NCBI RefSeq assembly: GCF_003986935.1 | Contig: NZ_RJZE01000013.1 | Span: 1-64,000, forward strand | DNA: 64,000 nt | DNA from: Paraburkholderia kururiensis JCM 10599 = LMG 19447 | GTDB lineage: Bacteria; Pseudomonadota; Gammaproteobacteria; Burkholderiales; Burkholderiaceae | Direction of reading: 5' to 3' | Part shown: positions 45,176-53,983 of the stretch, piece by piece | Position numbering within the stretch: position 1 is the first letter of the stretch | How the letters are laid out: each line of letters opens with the position of its first letter | Notes under the pieces: model-generated | Told to the model about the DNA's origin: nothing | Database searches by the model: none | The model's input: only the letters and a program-made list of their open reading frames with translations | Translations under genes and position numbers: made by a program

Positions 45176-45945
45176 CACCAAACCTTCCACGGTGCCTTGC
45201 CGGATTGCCAGAGGTCTTCCAGGAGCGTTTTGTCGCGCAGCGTGTCCATAGGCTGCCAGAAGCCTTCGTGTTCATAGGCCGAGAGTTGCCCCTGGGCGGC
45301 GAGTTGTTCGAGCGGTTCGCGTTCCCAGACGCATTCGTCGTCGGGAATGAGATCGATAACCTTGGGCGAAAGCACGAAGAATCCGCCGTTGATCATGCCG
45401 CCGTCGCCTTTCGGCTTCTCCTTGAACGAGCTGACCTTGCGATCTTCGATATGCAGCGCGCCGAATCGGCCCGGCGGGTAGGTCGCGGTGAGCGTTGCCT
45501 GATTGCCGTGTGCCCTGTGGTACTCGACGAGAGAAGAAATGTTGATGTTGCTGAGACCGTCGCCATACGTAAAGCAGAAGGCCTCTTCGTCCTTCACGAA
45601 GTCTCTCACGCGCCGCAGCCGCCCACCCGTCATGGTGGATTCGCCCGTATCCACCAGCGTCACCTTCCACGGTTCGGCATATTGCTGATGAACCTGCATT
45701 TCGTTGGTCCGCATGTCGAACGTGACATCGGACGTGTGCAGGAAATAGTTCGCGAAATATTCCTTGATTACGTAACCCTTGTAGCCGCAGCAGATGACAA
45801 AGTCATTGACGCCATATGCCGAGTAGATCTTCATGATGTGCCAGAGGATCGGCTTGCCGCCAATCTCGATCATCGGCTTGGGGCGATTGACGGTGTCTTC
45901 GGAAATTCGGGTCCCAAGTCCACCTGCGAGAATTACAGCTTTCAT
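45175..45945 (-). CDS. rfbF: glucose-1-phosphate cytidylyltransferase
   Basis: The product is 256 aa. It makes CDP-glucose from CTP and glucose-1-phosphate. AVILAGGLGTRISEDT and RPKPMIEIGGKPILWH are the nucleotide-binding signature, and FCFTYGDGLSNI and EKPKGDGGMINGGFF are typical of RfbF/DdhA. It is the first gene of the nine-gene minus-strand operon; its promoter should lie in 45946-46586. Confidence 0.96.
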   Translation of the reverse strand: MKAVILAGGLGTRISEDTVNRPKPMIEIGGKPILWHIMKIYSAYGVNDFVICCGYKGYVIKEYFANYFLHTSDVTFDMRTNEMQVHQQYAEPWKVTLVDTGESTMTGGRLRRVRDFVKDEEAFCFTYGDGLSNINISSLVEYHRAHGNQATLTATYPPGRFGALHIEDRKVSSFKEKPKGDGGMINGGFFVLSPKVIDLIPDDECVWEREPLEQLAAQGQLSAYEHEGFWQPMDTLRDKTLLEDLWQSGKAPWKVW

Positions 45946-46586
45946 TGAAATCCTGTCTGGACGCAGTCGAAAATTCGGTGAGCAATGAGTGAACCGGAGG
46001 ACGGTTTCGGGGCAAGTGCCCGCATTTGCCCGATGTGCCGCGAAGTCGCAGCCTGGGTCGTTCTGTTGGCTGCGCTGATGCCAGCGAATCGAATTACGGT
46101 AAAGATGTGACGAAATCTGACCGAATCCTACGATTTTAGCATGAGGGTCTCCGCGAACAATAGGGCGGCTTGACGCGCGCACTTGCGTGCCGACCGTTGC
46201 TCCGCGACCCGATCTCAACTCCTCGGGTTCTTGCCACTCCACGTCGCAACACGTGGGCAACGGGCGTCCTTGTCCTTATCTCCTTATCCATGGACACTCT
46301 CGCGCACAGGTTCGCTCTCACGCTGTGTTGGTCTCATGGCGGCATGTCTACAATACGGCTGGTCGCGCTTCTGCCCAGCGCCCTGCTTTGAAGGAGTCTT
46401 GATGCCGGATTCGTTGCCACGGTCGCTATTGAGGTGCACGGCGCTGCTCGTGCCCCGGCAGGCACATAGGGAGAGGGCGCATCTTTTCGATCTTCGCTGC
46501 GAGGACTTGTTTTGTTCGTCGCCACGCTGGAGGGCAGCGTGGCCAGCAGTGCATAGGTTATTGACTTGCCGGTCTCGAACGCGCTC
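45946..46586. promoter_or_regulatory. divergent control region between the CDP-sugar operon and wbpV
   Basis: 641 bases. On the plus strand TACAAT (46349-46354), with a weak TTGGTC (46328-46333), may be a promoter. AAGGAG at 46391-46396 is a strong ribosome binding site before ATG 46402, which opens a 62-codon frame whose stop (46588-46590) overlaps the wbpV ATG. Its Arg-rich translation is not protein-like, so it may be a short leader or the relic of a lost gene. I could not pick the promoter for rfbF. Confidence 0.45.
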
Positions 46587-47546
46587 ATGACCCAACACAT
46601 CGCCATCACCGGAGCGAACGGTTTCGTCGGCAAAGCACTGTCCCGTGTCTTGCTGGAACGAGGAGACGTCGTGACGGGCATCGTGCGCCACCCGCAGTCC
46701 ACATACAGTGGCGTTCGCGAGTGGGTCTTCGGCGCAGACGATTTCGACGGCATCGAAGATGCGTGGCCGTCGACGCTGCATTGCGATGTTGTGGTCCATC
46801 TCGCCGCGCGTGTGCACGTCATGAAAGAGGCAGTATCCGAGCCGCTCGCGGCATACCGGGCGACCAACGTGACCGGCAGCTTGCGCGTCGCGCGGGCAGC
46901 GCGTCGTGCCGGTGTTCGCCGTTTGGTCTTCGTGAGCAGCATCAAGGCCGTAGCGGAAAGCAGCCAGGACCATCCGGTCACCGAAACGGACCGGCCCATG
47001 CCGACCGACCCATACGGCATTTCCAAGCTCGAGGCGGAGCGGGCGTTGCTTGAATTCGGCGCGCAATCGGGCATGGAGATCGTGATCGTGCGCCCGCCGC
47101 TGGTCTACGGCCCGGGTGTGCGAGCCAACTTTCTTCAATTGATGCGCGCCATAGCGAAGGGTGTTCCCTTGCCCTTGGGCGCCGTCACGGCGCGCCGCAG
47201 CATGGTGTTCGTCGACAACCTGGCGGACGCGCTTGTTCATTGCATCGTCGCGCCCGGTGCCGCGGGGCAGACGTTCCATGTCACCGACGGTCAGGATCTG
47301 ACTGTGGCCGAGCTCGTAGAAGCGCTCGCGAGGCAACTTCACGTACCCACCCGGCTGATCCCCGTTCCCGTGCCGCTTCTGCGTCTTGCGGGCCGGTTGA
47401 CCGGACGCTCTGCTGCCATCGACCGACTTGTGGGCGACTTGCGCGTGGATAGCGCACATATTCGCGAAGTGCTCGGCTGGTCGGCGCCATACACGGTCGA
47501 GCAAGGCCTGCTGGAGACCGCTTCCTGGTACGATTCAACGCGCTGA
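46587..47546 (+). CDS. wbpV: WbpV-like UDP-4-keto-6-deoxy-GlcNAc 4-reductase (SDR)
   Basis: The product is 319 aa. ITGANGFVGKALSR binds NAD(P), CDVVVHLAARVHVM is typical of the WbpV/WbcV group, SSIKAVAE supplies Ser, and YGISKLEAE is YxxxK. In the P. aeruginosa-type pathway it reduces the WbpM product to UDP-QuiNAc or UDP-FucNAc. ATG 46587 is used; an in-frame TTG at 46566 is an alternative. wbpL follows six bases later, so wbpV-wbpL-wbpM form one unit. Confidence 0.88.
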   Translation: MTQHIAITGANGFVGKALSRVLLERGDVVTGIVRHPQSTYSGVREWVFGADDFDGIEDAWPSTLHCDVVVHLAARVHVMKEAVSEPLAAYRATNVTGSLRVARAARRAGVRRLVFVSSIKAVAESSQDHPVTETDRPMPTDPYGISKLEAERALLEFGAQSGMEIVIVRPPLVYGPGVRANFLQLMRAIAKGVPLPLGAVTARRSMVFVDNLADALVHCIVAPGAAGQTFHVTDGQDLTVAELVEALARQLHVPTRLIPVPVPLLRLAGRLTGRSAAIDRLVGDLRVDSAHIREVLGWSAPYTVEQGLLETASWYDSTR

Positions 47547-47552
47547 CCTTAC

Positions 47553-48584
47553 ATGCAGATCGATTCTCTTCTTGCCCCTCCAGTGCTACGCGCGCTCTTT
47601 GGGGCTTTGCTTGCGTTAGCGCTGTGCGCGGCCGTTCTGTGGGCGTTGCTCAAGACCGGTCTTGCCTGGCGACTCGCGACCGATATTCCAAACGATCGTT
47701 CGTTGCACACGAAACCGACGCCACGCATCGGCGGTTGGGGCATCGTACCGGTCTCGGTCGTCACGATGGCTGTCTTTGCGCCCACCATGTGGTTGCCGGC
47801 GCTGCTGGCTGCGCTTCTTGCAGCGCTTTCGCAAATCGACGATCGCCGCGGCTTGCCGGCGCGAGTGCGCTTCGGCGGCCATGTCGCCGCCGTTATCGCG
47901 CTGGTAGCGTCCTATCCTGCGGATGCGCCTTGGTGGGTGTTGGCCGCTATCGCGTTTCTGCTCGTCTGGCTGGTCAACCTGTACAACTTCATGGACGGCG
48001 CGGACGGCCTGGCCGGTGGAATGGCCGTATTCGGCTTCAGTGGATATGCCGTGGGTGCATTGACGGCCGTGCATCCGGATCTCGAGCTGGCGATGGGGTC
48101 CATTCTCGTGGCTGGAGCGGCCGCGGGCTTCCTCTTGTTCAACTTCCACCCGGCACGAATTTTTCTGGGGGATGCCGGATCGATTCCGCTGGGTTTTCTC
48201 GCTGGAGCGTTGGGATACCTTGGCTGGCGCGGCGGCGTCTGGCCGCTCTGGTTTCCCGCGATGGCGTTTTCGCCCTTTATTGCCGACGCTTCCGTCACAT
48301 TGCTCAAACGCATCGCCCGCGGAGAAAAGTTCTGGCAAGCGCATCGCGAGCACTACTATCAAAGAATGGTGCAGGCGGGGTTCGGGCACGCGTCCACCGC
48401 AAAGATCTGGTACTTGTTCATGGGTGCCGGCATAATAATTGCTCTGTTCTCCCGAGGCTTTGCTCCTCTTTTCCAATGGCTTGCCGTTGCGGCGTGGGCG
48501 GGCGTGCTGGTTCTGGCCGGCGCGTGGATTGATCGACGCTGGCGGCGTTTGCCGCTCTCCGGGCGAACGCGAGGTTCTGCATAG
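47553..48584 (+). CDS. wbpL: undecaprenyl-phosphate sugar-1-phosphate transferase, WbpL type
   Basis: The product is 343 aa with about ten membrane spans, in the MraY/WecA family. The conserved cytoplasmic loops are seen: ALSQIDDRRGLPARVRFGGH, VNLYNFMDGADGLAGG and IFLGDAGSIPLGFL. It starts chains by moving a 2-acetamido-sugar phosphate, likely QuiNAc or FucNAc, to undecaprenyl phosphate. It directly precedes wbpM. In P. aeruginosa WbpL starts both the A-band and B-band chains. Confidence 0.93.
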   Translation: MQIDSLLAPPVLRALFGALLALALCAAVLWALLKTGLAWRLATDIPNDRSLHTKPTPRIGGWGIVPVSVVTMAVFAPTMWLPALLAALLAALSQIDDRRGLPARVRFGGHVAAVIALVASYPADAPWWVLAAIAFLLVWLVNLYNFMDGADGLAGGMAVFGFSGYAVGALTAVHPDLELAMGSILVAGAAAGFLLFNFHPARIFLGDAGSIPLGFLAGALGYLGWRGGVWPLWFPAMAFSPFIADASVTLLKRIARGEKFWQAHREHYYQRMVQAGFGHASTAKIWYLFMGAGIIIALFSRGFAPLFQWLAVAAWAGVLVLAGAWIDRRWRRLPLSGRTRGSA

Positions 48585-50471
48585 ATGAAAAGATTCAAGG
48601 CTCGATGGCTTTCGCTCAGCGCATTTGCGTTTGACCTGTGTGCCGTATCGGCGGCGTGGCTGCTCGCCTATGTCATTCGCTTCAACGGCCCCGTACCGGC
48701 GGAGTTCTGGAACAGCGGCTTGCACGCGCTGTTTTGGGTGCTCGTCATCTATGGCCTCATGTTTCGCGGCTACGGGCTCTACCGCGGCATGTGGGTGTTC
48801 GCGAGCCTTCCCGATCTCGTGCGTATTGCCAAGGCCGTATGCGTTGGCGCACTGGCTGTCGTGATTGCTTCTGCGCTGTTGCAGCCGAAGCCTGTCGTGC
48901 CCCGTTCGGTGCTGCTCGTGTCGCCTATGCTGCTGTTTCTGGCAATGGGTGGATCACGGGCGTTATATCGTGCTGCGAAGGAGTTCTATCGCTACGGCGG
49001 ACTCGTCGGGCAGGGCAAACCGGTATTGGTGCTCGGCGCGGGAACAGCGGGCGCGAATCTCGTACGGGAACTCAAGCGATCCGGCGAATGGCGCCTTGTC
49101 GGCCTGCTGGACGATGACCCCGTCAAACAAGGACGTGAGCTCTACGGCTACCGCGTGCTGGGGCCTATCGGCGATCTGCAGAAAATCAGTTCCGGTCTGA
49201 AAGTCGAGCACGTGATCATTGCGGTGCCGTCGGCGTCGGTTGAAGCGCACCGGCGCGTCGCGACACTGTGCGTTCGCGCCGGCGTGAAGGCGATGGTTTT
49301 GCCCGCGCTTACGCCGCTCACCCAAGGGCAGGCGTTTCTATCGAGAGTTCGGCAGATCGACCTGGAGGATCTGCTGGGGCGCGATCCGGTGATGATCGAT
49401 ACCGTGCACGTGCAAGCGCTTCTTCGAAACCGCGTCGTGATGGTGACGGGCGCTGGTGGATCGATCGGTTCCGAGCTGTGCAGGCAGATTCTGCGGTTCG
49501 GCCCCGCGCAGCTCGTTGCTTTCGACATTTCCGAGTTCGCCATTTACCGGCTCAACGAAGAGCTCCGCGACAGGTATCCCGAGGTTTCGCTCGTGCCCGT
49601 GATCGGCGATGCAAAAGACTCGCTGCTGCTCGACCAGGTCATGGCGCGCTACACACCCCACATCGTGTTCCATGCGGCCGCGTACAAACACGTGCCGCTG
49701 ATGGAGGAAGTCAACGCGTGGCAGGCTGTGCGCAACAACGTCCTCGGCACGTACCGCGTGGCGCGCGCAGCTATCCGTCACGAGGTGAGGCACTTCGTGT
49801 TGATCTCGACCGACAAGGCCGTGAATCCGACGAACGTGATGGGTGCGAGCAAACGGCTTGCCGAAATGGCGTGTCAGGCGTTGCAGCAGATGAGTTCGCG
49901 CACCCAGTTCGAGACGGTGCGCTTCGGAAACGTGCTGGGCAGCGCGGGCAGCGTGATCCCCAAGTTTCAGCAGCAGATCGCGAAGGGTGGCCCCGTGACC
50001 GTGACTCACCCTGAGATCACGCGCTTCTTCATGACGATTCCAGAGGCTTCGCAGCTCGTGCTGCAGGCGTCGAGCATGGGGCAGGGTGGCGAGATTTTCA
50101 TTCTCGACATGGGTGAGCCCGTGAAGATCGTCGATCTCGCCCGCGATCTGATCCGCCTGTATGGGTTCACGGAAGAGCAGATCCGCATTGCGTTCACGGG
50201 GCTGCGGCCGGGCGAGAAGCTTTACGAAGAACTGCTTGCGGACGACGAAACGACTACGCGCACACCGCACCCGAAGCTGCGTATCGCGAAGGCGCGCGAG
50301 GTGCCGGACAATCTGCTCGACGAGCTACTGCCGTGGTTGATGCAGCATCGCGTACCCGACGACGACGAAGTTCGTCGCGACCTGCGGCGCTGGGTGCACG
50401 AATATCAGCCCACGGCGATGCCGATGCTCGAAAGCGTCGCGACTGTCGCACAGGTGCAAGGGTTGCGTTAG
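48585..50471 (+). CDS. wbpM: UDP-GlcNAc 4,6-dehydratase, WbpM type (copy 2)
   Basis: The product is 628 aa, GC-rich. It has the same layout as the copy at 31287-33173: four membrane spans, GAGTAGANLVRE, then TGAGGSIGSELCRQI and STDKAVNPTNVMGASK with Met at the Tyr position. It supplies the keto-sugar for WbpV. ATG 48585 follows the wbpL stop with no spacer. This copy is in the normal context (wbpV-wbpL-wbpM) and is probably the ancestral one. Confidence 0.95.
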   Translation: MKRFKARWLSLSAFAFDLCAVSAAWLLAYVIRFNGPVPAEFWNSGLHALFWVLVIYGLMFRGYGLYRGMWVFASLPDLVRIAKAVCVGALAVVIASALLQPKPVVPRSVLLVSPMLLFLAMGGSRALYRAAKEFYRYGGLVGQGKPVLVLGAGTAGANLVRELKRSGEWRLVGLLDDDPVKQGRELYGYRVLGPIGDLQKISSGLKVEHVIIAVPSASVEAHRRVATLCVRAGVKAMVLPALTPLTQGQAFLSRVRQIDLEDLLGRDPVMIDTVHVQALLRNRVVMVTGAGGSIGSELCRQILRFGPAQLVAFDISEFAIYRLNEELRDRYPEVSLVPVIGDAKDSLLLDQVMARYTPHIVFHAAAYKHVPLMEEVNAWQAVRNNVLGTYRVARAAIRHEVRHFVLISTDKAVNPTNVMGASKRLAEMACQALQQMSSRTQFETVRFGNVLGSAGSVIPKFQQQIAKGGPVTVTHPEITRFFMTIPEASQLVLQASSMGQGGEIFILDMGEPVKIVDLARDLIRLYGFTEEQIRIAFTGLRPGEKLYEELLADDETTTRTPHPKLRIAKAREVPDNLLDELLPWLMQHRVPDDDEVRRDLRRWVHEYQPTAMPMLESVATVAQVQGLR

Positions 50472-50519
50472 CCTGGTGAAGCACGCGGAAACAGCGCGGG
50501 CAGCAGAACGATGGCGGGT

Positions 50520-51626
50520 TCAGCGCTCCGCGTGATCCTTCCTCACCACCAACCACCGCGGCGACTTGAACCTGACGATACTCACATAAAGCCACACGTA
50601 GGTCACCGCAAACACCACGACGAACGCAAACAGGTGAACGGTGTGCCGCCAGAACAGCGTGGCCGGAATCACGGCGATCAGGCAGAGCAGCCAGAGATAG
50701 GGTGAAGTCAGCGAGTTTCGCCGCGTCAGCTCGCGCGCCGTGCGTGCACCGACGGCCCAGCGCATCAACCGCTTGTACACGAGCATGTGCAGATGCACGC
50801 CGTCGGGAATCCCGGGCGACATGCCGCGGATGAACTTCTTCCGGTAGATCGAGAAGCACGTCTCGAAGATCGGATACATGAAGAGCAGCACCGGATACCA
50901 CGCCGACACATCGCGGTTGCGCATCACCAGCATGATCGCGAGTTCGCCCAGCATGAAGCCGATGAAGTAAGCGCCACCGTCGCCCAGAAAGATCAGCCCG
51001 GCCGGGAAGTTCCAGATGAAGAACCCCATTACCGCGCCCATCATGATCAGCGACGCGGAGAGTACGACCGGATCGTGCACCTGAAACGCCACATACGCGA
51101 GCGAGGCGAACATCATGAACGCCACCATGGACGCGAGTCCGTTGAAGCCGTCGATGATGTTGATCGCATTCGCGAGCGCCGCCACGGCGAGCACGGTCAC
51201 GGCGCCTGAAATCACGGCGTAGGTGAGCAGAAAGTCGAGCGGCGGCACGCTGATGCGCGTCACCGCGATGCCAAGCGCGAAGTACGCGAGCGCCGCCGCA
51301 GCCATGGTGCAGACCAGCCTCGCGAATGGCGATACGCGTTTGGTCAGATCCTCCACGAGGCCCGATGCGAAGGCAGGTAGCCCGCAGGCGATCAGCCCAA
51401 GAATCCCGCCGGACACGGCCGGATAGCTCACATGCAACTGCACTGCGGAGGCTACGAGCCCGATCAGGATTCCCGTGCCGCCAATGCGCGGCACGGGCCG
51501 CGCGTGGAATTTCTGGACGCCCGCCAGATCGCTGTCGGTGGAAAATTTCTCATGCAGATGCGCGTACCGCACGATCAGCAGCGTGATCAGAAACGAGACG
51601 ATGAAGCCGAGCGCGAAACTAAGCAT
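50520..51626 (-). CDS. MraY/WecA-family undecaprenyl-phosphate glycosyl-1-phosphate transferase
   Basis: The product is 368 aa with about eleven membrane spans. GLVEDLTKRVSPFARL, NAINIIDGFNGLASM and IFLGDGGAYFIGF are the catalytic loops; HARPVPRIGGTGI opens the first. It is a second chain-initiating enzyme beside WbpL and may serve another glycan, or GlcNAc-1-P as WecA does. ATG 51626 is used; TTG 51635 is in frame. It is convergent with wbpM, with only 48 bases between them. Confidence 0.9.
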   Translation of the reverse strand: MLSFALGFIVSFLITLLIVRYAHLHEKFSTDSDLAGVQKFHARPVPRIGGTGILIGLVASAVQLHVSYPAVSGGILGLIACGLPAFASGLVEDLTKRVSPFARLVCTMAAAALAYFALGIAVTRISVPPLDFLLTYAVISGAVTVLAVAALANAINIIDGFNGLASMVAFMMFASLAYVAFQVHDPVVLSASLIMMGAVMGFFIWNFPAGLIFLGDGGAYFIGFMLGELAIMLVMRNRDVSAWYPVLLFMYPIFETCFSIYRKKFIRGMSPGIPDGVHLHMLVYKRLMRWAVGARTARELTRRNSLTSPYLWLLCLIAVIPATLFWRHTVHLFAFVVVFAVTYVWLYVSIVRFKSPRWLVVRKDHAER

Positions 51627-51851
51627 GAAAGCCAACCGGGGAGGGCAAAGGCGGAATTATACAAACCCTGCTTGTGCGGCCCGAAAGGGAATGACGGGCC
51701 GCCGCGCCCGTCCCGGAACAACGAACGTTTTCGGAGGCGCTCGCAGAGGCGCTCGCAGCCGGGCTCGGTATCATGCGCTATTCCCGCCCCTGTAAAGACG
51801 CGCGGTTCGCGGCGACGCGGCGCGCAAGAACGCTTTTCGGAAGGTAACAGC

Positions 51852-52829
51852 ATGCTGATCAATTGCGTGGCCTATCAGGAGGGCCGAAGGCTCGGCACGA
51901 TCGATATCGAGGACGTCAGCGAGTACGTCAAGAAGCCCGACTGTTTCGTCTGGGTGGCGCTCAAAGATGCCGAGCCCGAAGAACTCGACAAGATGAAGGA
52001 GGAGTTCGGCCTGCACGACCTCGCGGTGGAAGACGTGCGGCACCAGCATCAGTCGGCGAAGATCGAGGAGTACGGCGAGTCATTGTTCGCAGTCTTGCAC
52101 ACCGTGGAGATGGACGACGACGGCGAACTCGTGATTGGCGAAGTCGATGTATTCGTGGGTCCGAACTACGTGCTTTCCGTGCGCAGCCGCACGCGTCACG
52201 GTTTTCAGGCGGTGCGCGAGCGCTGCGAGCGTGAGCCCGAGTTGCTCAAGCTCGGTTCGGGCTTTGTGCTGTATGCGCTGATCGACCATATCGTCGACGG
52301 CTATTTCCCGGTACTCGAAGCCATGGGCCTTCAGCTCGAGGAAATCGAAGACCGCATCTTCGAGCGTCATGATCTGTCGGCGTCGCGCGGCATCATCGAA
52401 GACCTTTATTCGATGAAGCGGCGCCTGGTGGTGCTTCAGCATCACATCACGCCGCTGCTCGAAGCCGTGAGCAAGCTCACGGGTGGCCGTATTCCGCAGC
52501 TTTGCACCGGCATGCAGGCGTATTTCCGCGACGTGTACGACCACCTCGAACGCATCGTGCGCGCCATCGACGGCCGCCGCGAAATGACTGTCACGGCGAT
52601 CCAGGTGAACCTCGGCATGATCTCGCTTGCCGAGAACGAGGTGACCAAGCGGCTCGGTTCCGTGGCCGCGCTCTTCGCCGTGCCCACGATGATCGCGGGC
52701 ATCTACGGCATGAACTTCCAGAGCATTCCGGAGCTGCACTACAAGTACGGCTATCCCATCTGCCTCGCCGTCATGGCGGCCATCGACGTCGTGTTGTGGC
52801 TGCGGTTTCGCAAGGCAGGGTGGTTATAA
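51852..52829 (+). CDS. corA: magnesium/cobalt transporter CorA
   Basis: The product is 325 aa. A large cytoplasmic N-terminal domain is followed by two C-terminal membrane spans. The first ends in the YGMNF selectivity motif (Gly286-Met287-Asn288), and the tail WLRFRKAGWL is the family end. It forms a pentameric Mg2+ channel. ATG 51852 with AAGGTAA upstream is the start. It is divergent from the WecA-like gene and unrelated to polysaccharide synthesis. Confidence 0.94.
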   Translation: MLINCVAYQEGRRLGTIDIEDVSEYVKKPDCFVWVALKDAEPEELDKMKEEFGLHDLAVEDVRHQHQSAKIEEYGESLFAVLHTVEMDDDGELVIGEVDVFVGPNYVLSVRSRTRHGFQAVRERCEREPELLKLGSGFVLYALIDHIVDGYFPVLEAMGLQLEEIEDRIFERHDLSASRGIIEDLYSMKRRLVVLQHHITPLLEAVSKLTGGRIPQLCTGMQAYFRDVYDHLERIVRAIDGRREMTVTAIQVNLGMISLAENEVTKRLGSVAALFAVPTMIAGIYGMNFQSIPELHYKYGYPICLAVMAAIDVVLWLRFRKAGWL

Positions 52830-52966
52830 CGCCGGGGCGGCGCCCTTGCCGCCGTCTCGTCTTGCGCCCGTGTGGGGAACGGAAATCTCCAGCAAGACGG
52901 CGTAACCCATGATTTAACGTTCTTCGGCAGCATACCGGTCCAGTGCAATTCGACTGGACCGATGCC

Positions 52967-53983
52967 ATGACTTCCGGACCCGCTCGCCCGGAGAGTTCGC
53001 TCCCTGCCTGCCGTACTTTCGGCGCTGCCGTGCCTGCGCCCGCACATGTGCGACCCGCCGCCGCATTCGTGATGTCGCCGGCACTGGGCGACACGCTGAA
53101 CCTGCTCGTAGTCGCACACAACCTCGCGTGCGCTGGCTGGCGCGTGCAGGTCTACGGCGATCATGCGCACGCGCTGGCGCACTGCTTCCCCCGTCTTCCC
53201 ATTTCGCCCGCGCTCGCGCCGGGCGCAGCCGTGCGGGCGCTCGAATCGTTTCAGGTCATCGTGCAGATGCATCGCGACCGGCCGCTCGCCGATGCCGGCG
53301 CCTGGCACAAGGGTTTCATTCATCTGCATGAGGCCGAGTACGCGGACAACGACGATTGCATGGCGAAACGCTTTGCGGGCTTCGCCGCCGCGACGTTCGG
53401 GCTGCCGCGCGCCGTTGCGACCAACGGCATGCAGGCACCGCCCGGACGCGTGTTTCGCCGCCATGCGAGGCGCGTGGCGATTCACCCGGAGGCGAGCAGC
53501 GCCGACAAGCGCTGGCTACCCGCGCGGTTCATCGCACTGGCACGGCGCCTGGAAAGGGCGGGGTTCGAGCCCGTGTTCGTCATGCACGAACGCGAACGTT
53601 CGCGCTGGCCGCAGACCGGCGTCCCGATGCCGGCCTTGCGCTCGTTCGACACCACCACGGCGCTTGCAGACTGGCTCTACGAGTGCGGCTGGTTCATCGG
53701 CAACGACTCGGGCGTAGGACATCTCGCGTCGTCGCTCGGCGTGCCCACGCTCTCCGTGTTCCGGCGTAAGCGCGTCGCGCACCGCTGGCGGCCAGGCTTC
53801 GCACCGGGAGCGATCGTCTACCCGCCGTGGTGGCTGCCCACGGCGGCACTGAAGGAACGGTGGTGGCGCGAGTCCATTTCCGTCGCGCGTCTTTTCGCCG
53901 CTTTTTGCATGCTCCGCACGCACGCGGTGGCCATGAACGGCTGCGGTGCGCCCGCGGGCGCAGGGCAGGAGGTCGGCACATGA
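52967..53983 (+). CDS. heptosyltransferase-like GT9 protein, copy 1
   Basis: About 338 aa. It resembles ADP-heptose:LPS heptosyltransferases: an early VMSPALGDTLNLLVVAHNL (the S-x-x-x-GD-x-L start), VAIHPEASSADKRWLPARF, and the late WFIGNDSGVGHLASSLGVPTL that binds ADP-heptose. ATG 52967 gives MTSGPARPES; GTG 52943 is also in frame. A roughly 30-residue Ala/Pro-rich lead precedes the fold. The stop overlaps copy 2 (ATGA). Acceptor unknown. Confidence 0.8.
   Translation: MTSGPARPESSLPACRTFGAAVPAPAHVRPAAAFVMSPALGDTLNLLVVAHNLACAGWRVQVYGDHAHALAHCFPRLPISPALAPGAAVRALESFQVIVQMHRDRPLADAGAWHKGFIHLHEAEYADNDDCMAKRFAGFAAATFGLPRAVATNGMQAPPGRVFRRHARRVAIHPEASSADKRWLPARFIALARRLERAGFEPVFVMHERERSRWPQTGVPMPALRSFDTTTALADWLYECGWFIGNDSGVGHLASSLGVPTLSVFRRKRVAHRWRPGFAPGAIVYPPWWLPTAALKERWWRESISVARLFAAFCMLRTHAVAMNGCGAPAGAGQEVGT

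Noticed and set aside
46284..47504. A 406-codon minus-strand frame opposite wbpV
   Set aside because: WbpV has clear SDR motifs; the antisense translation has none.
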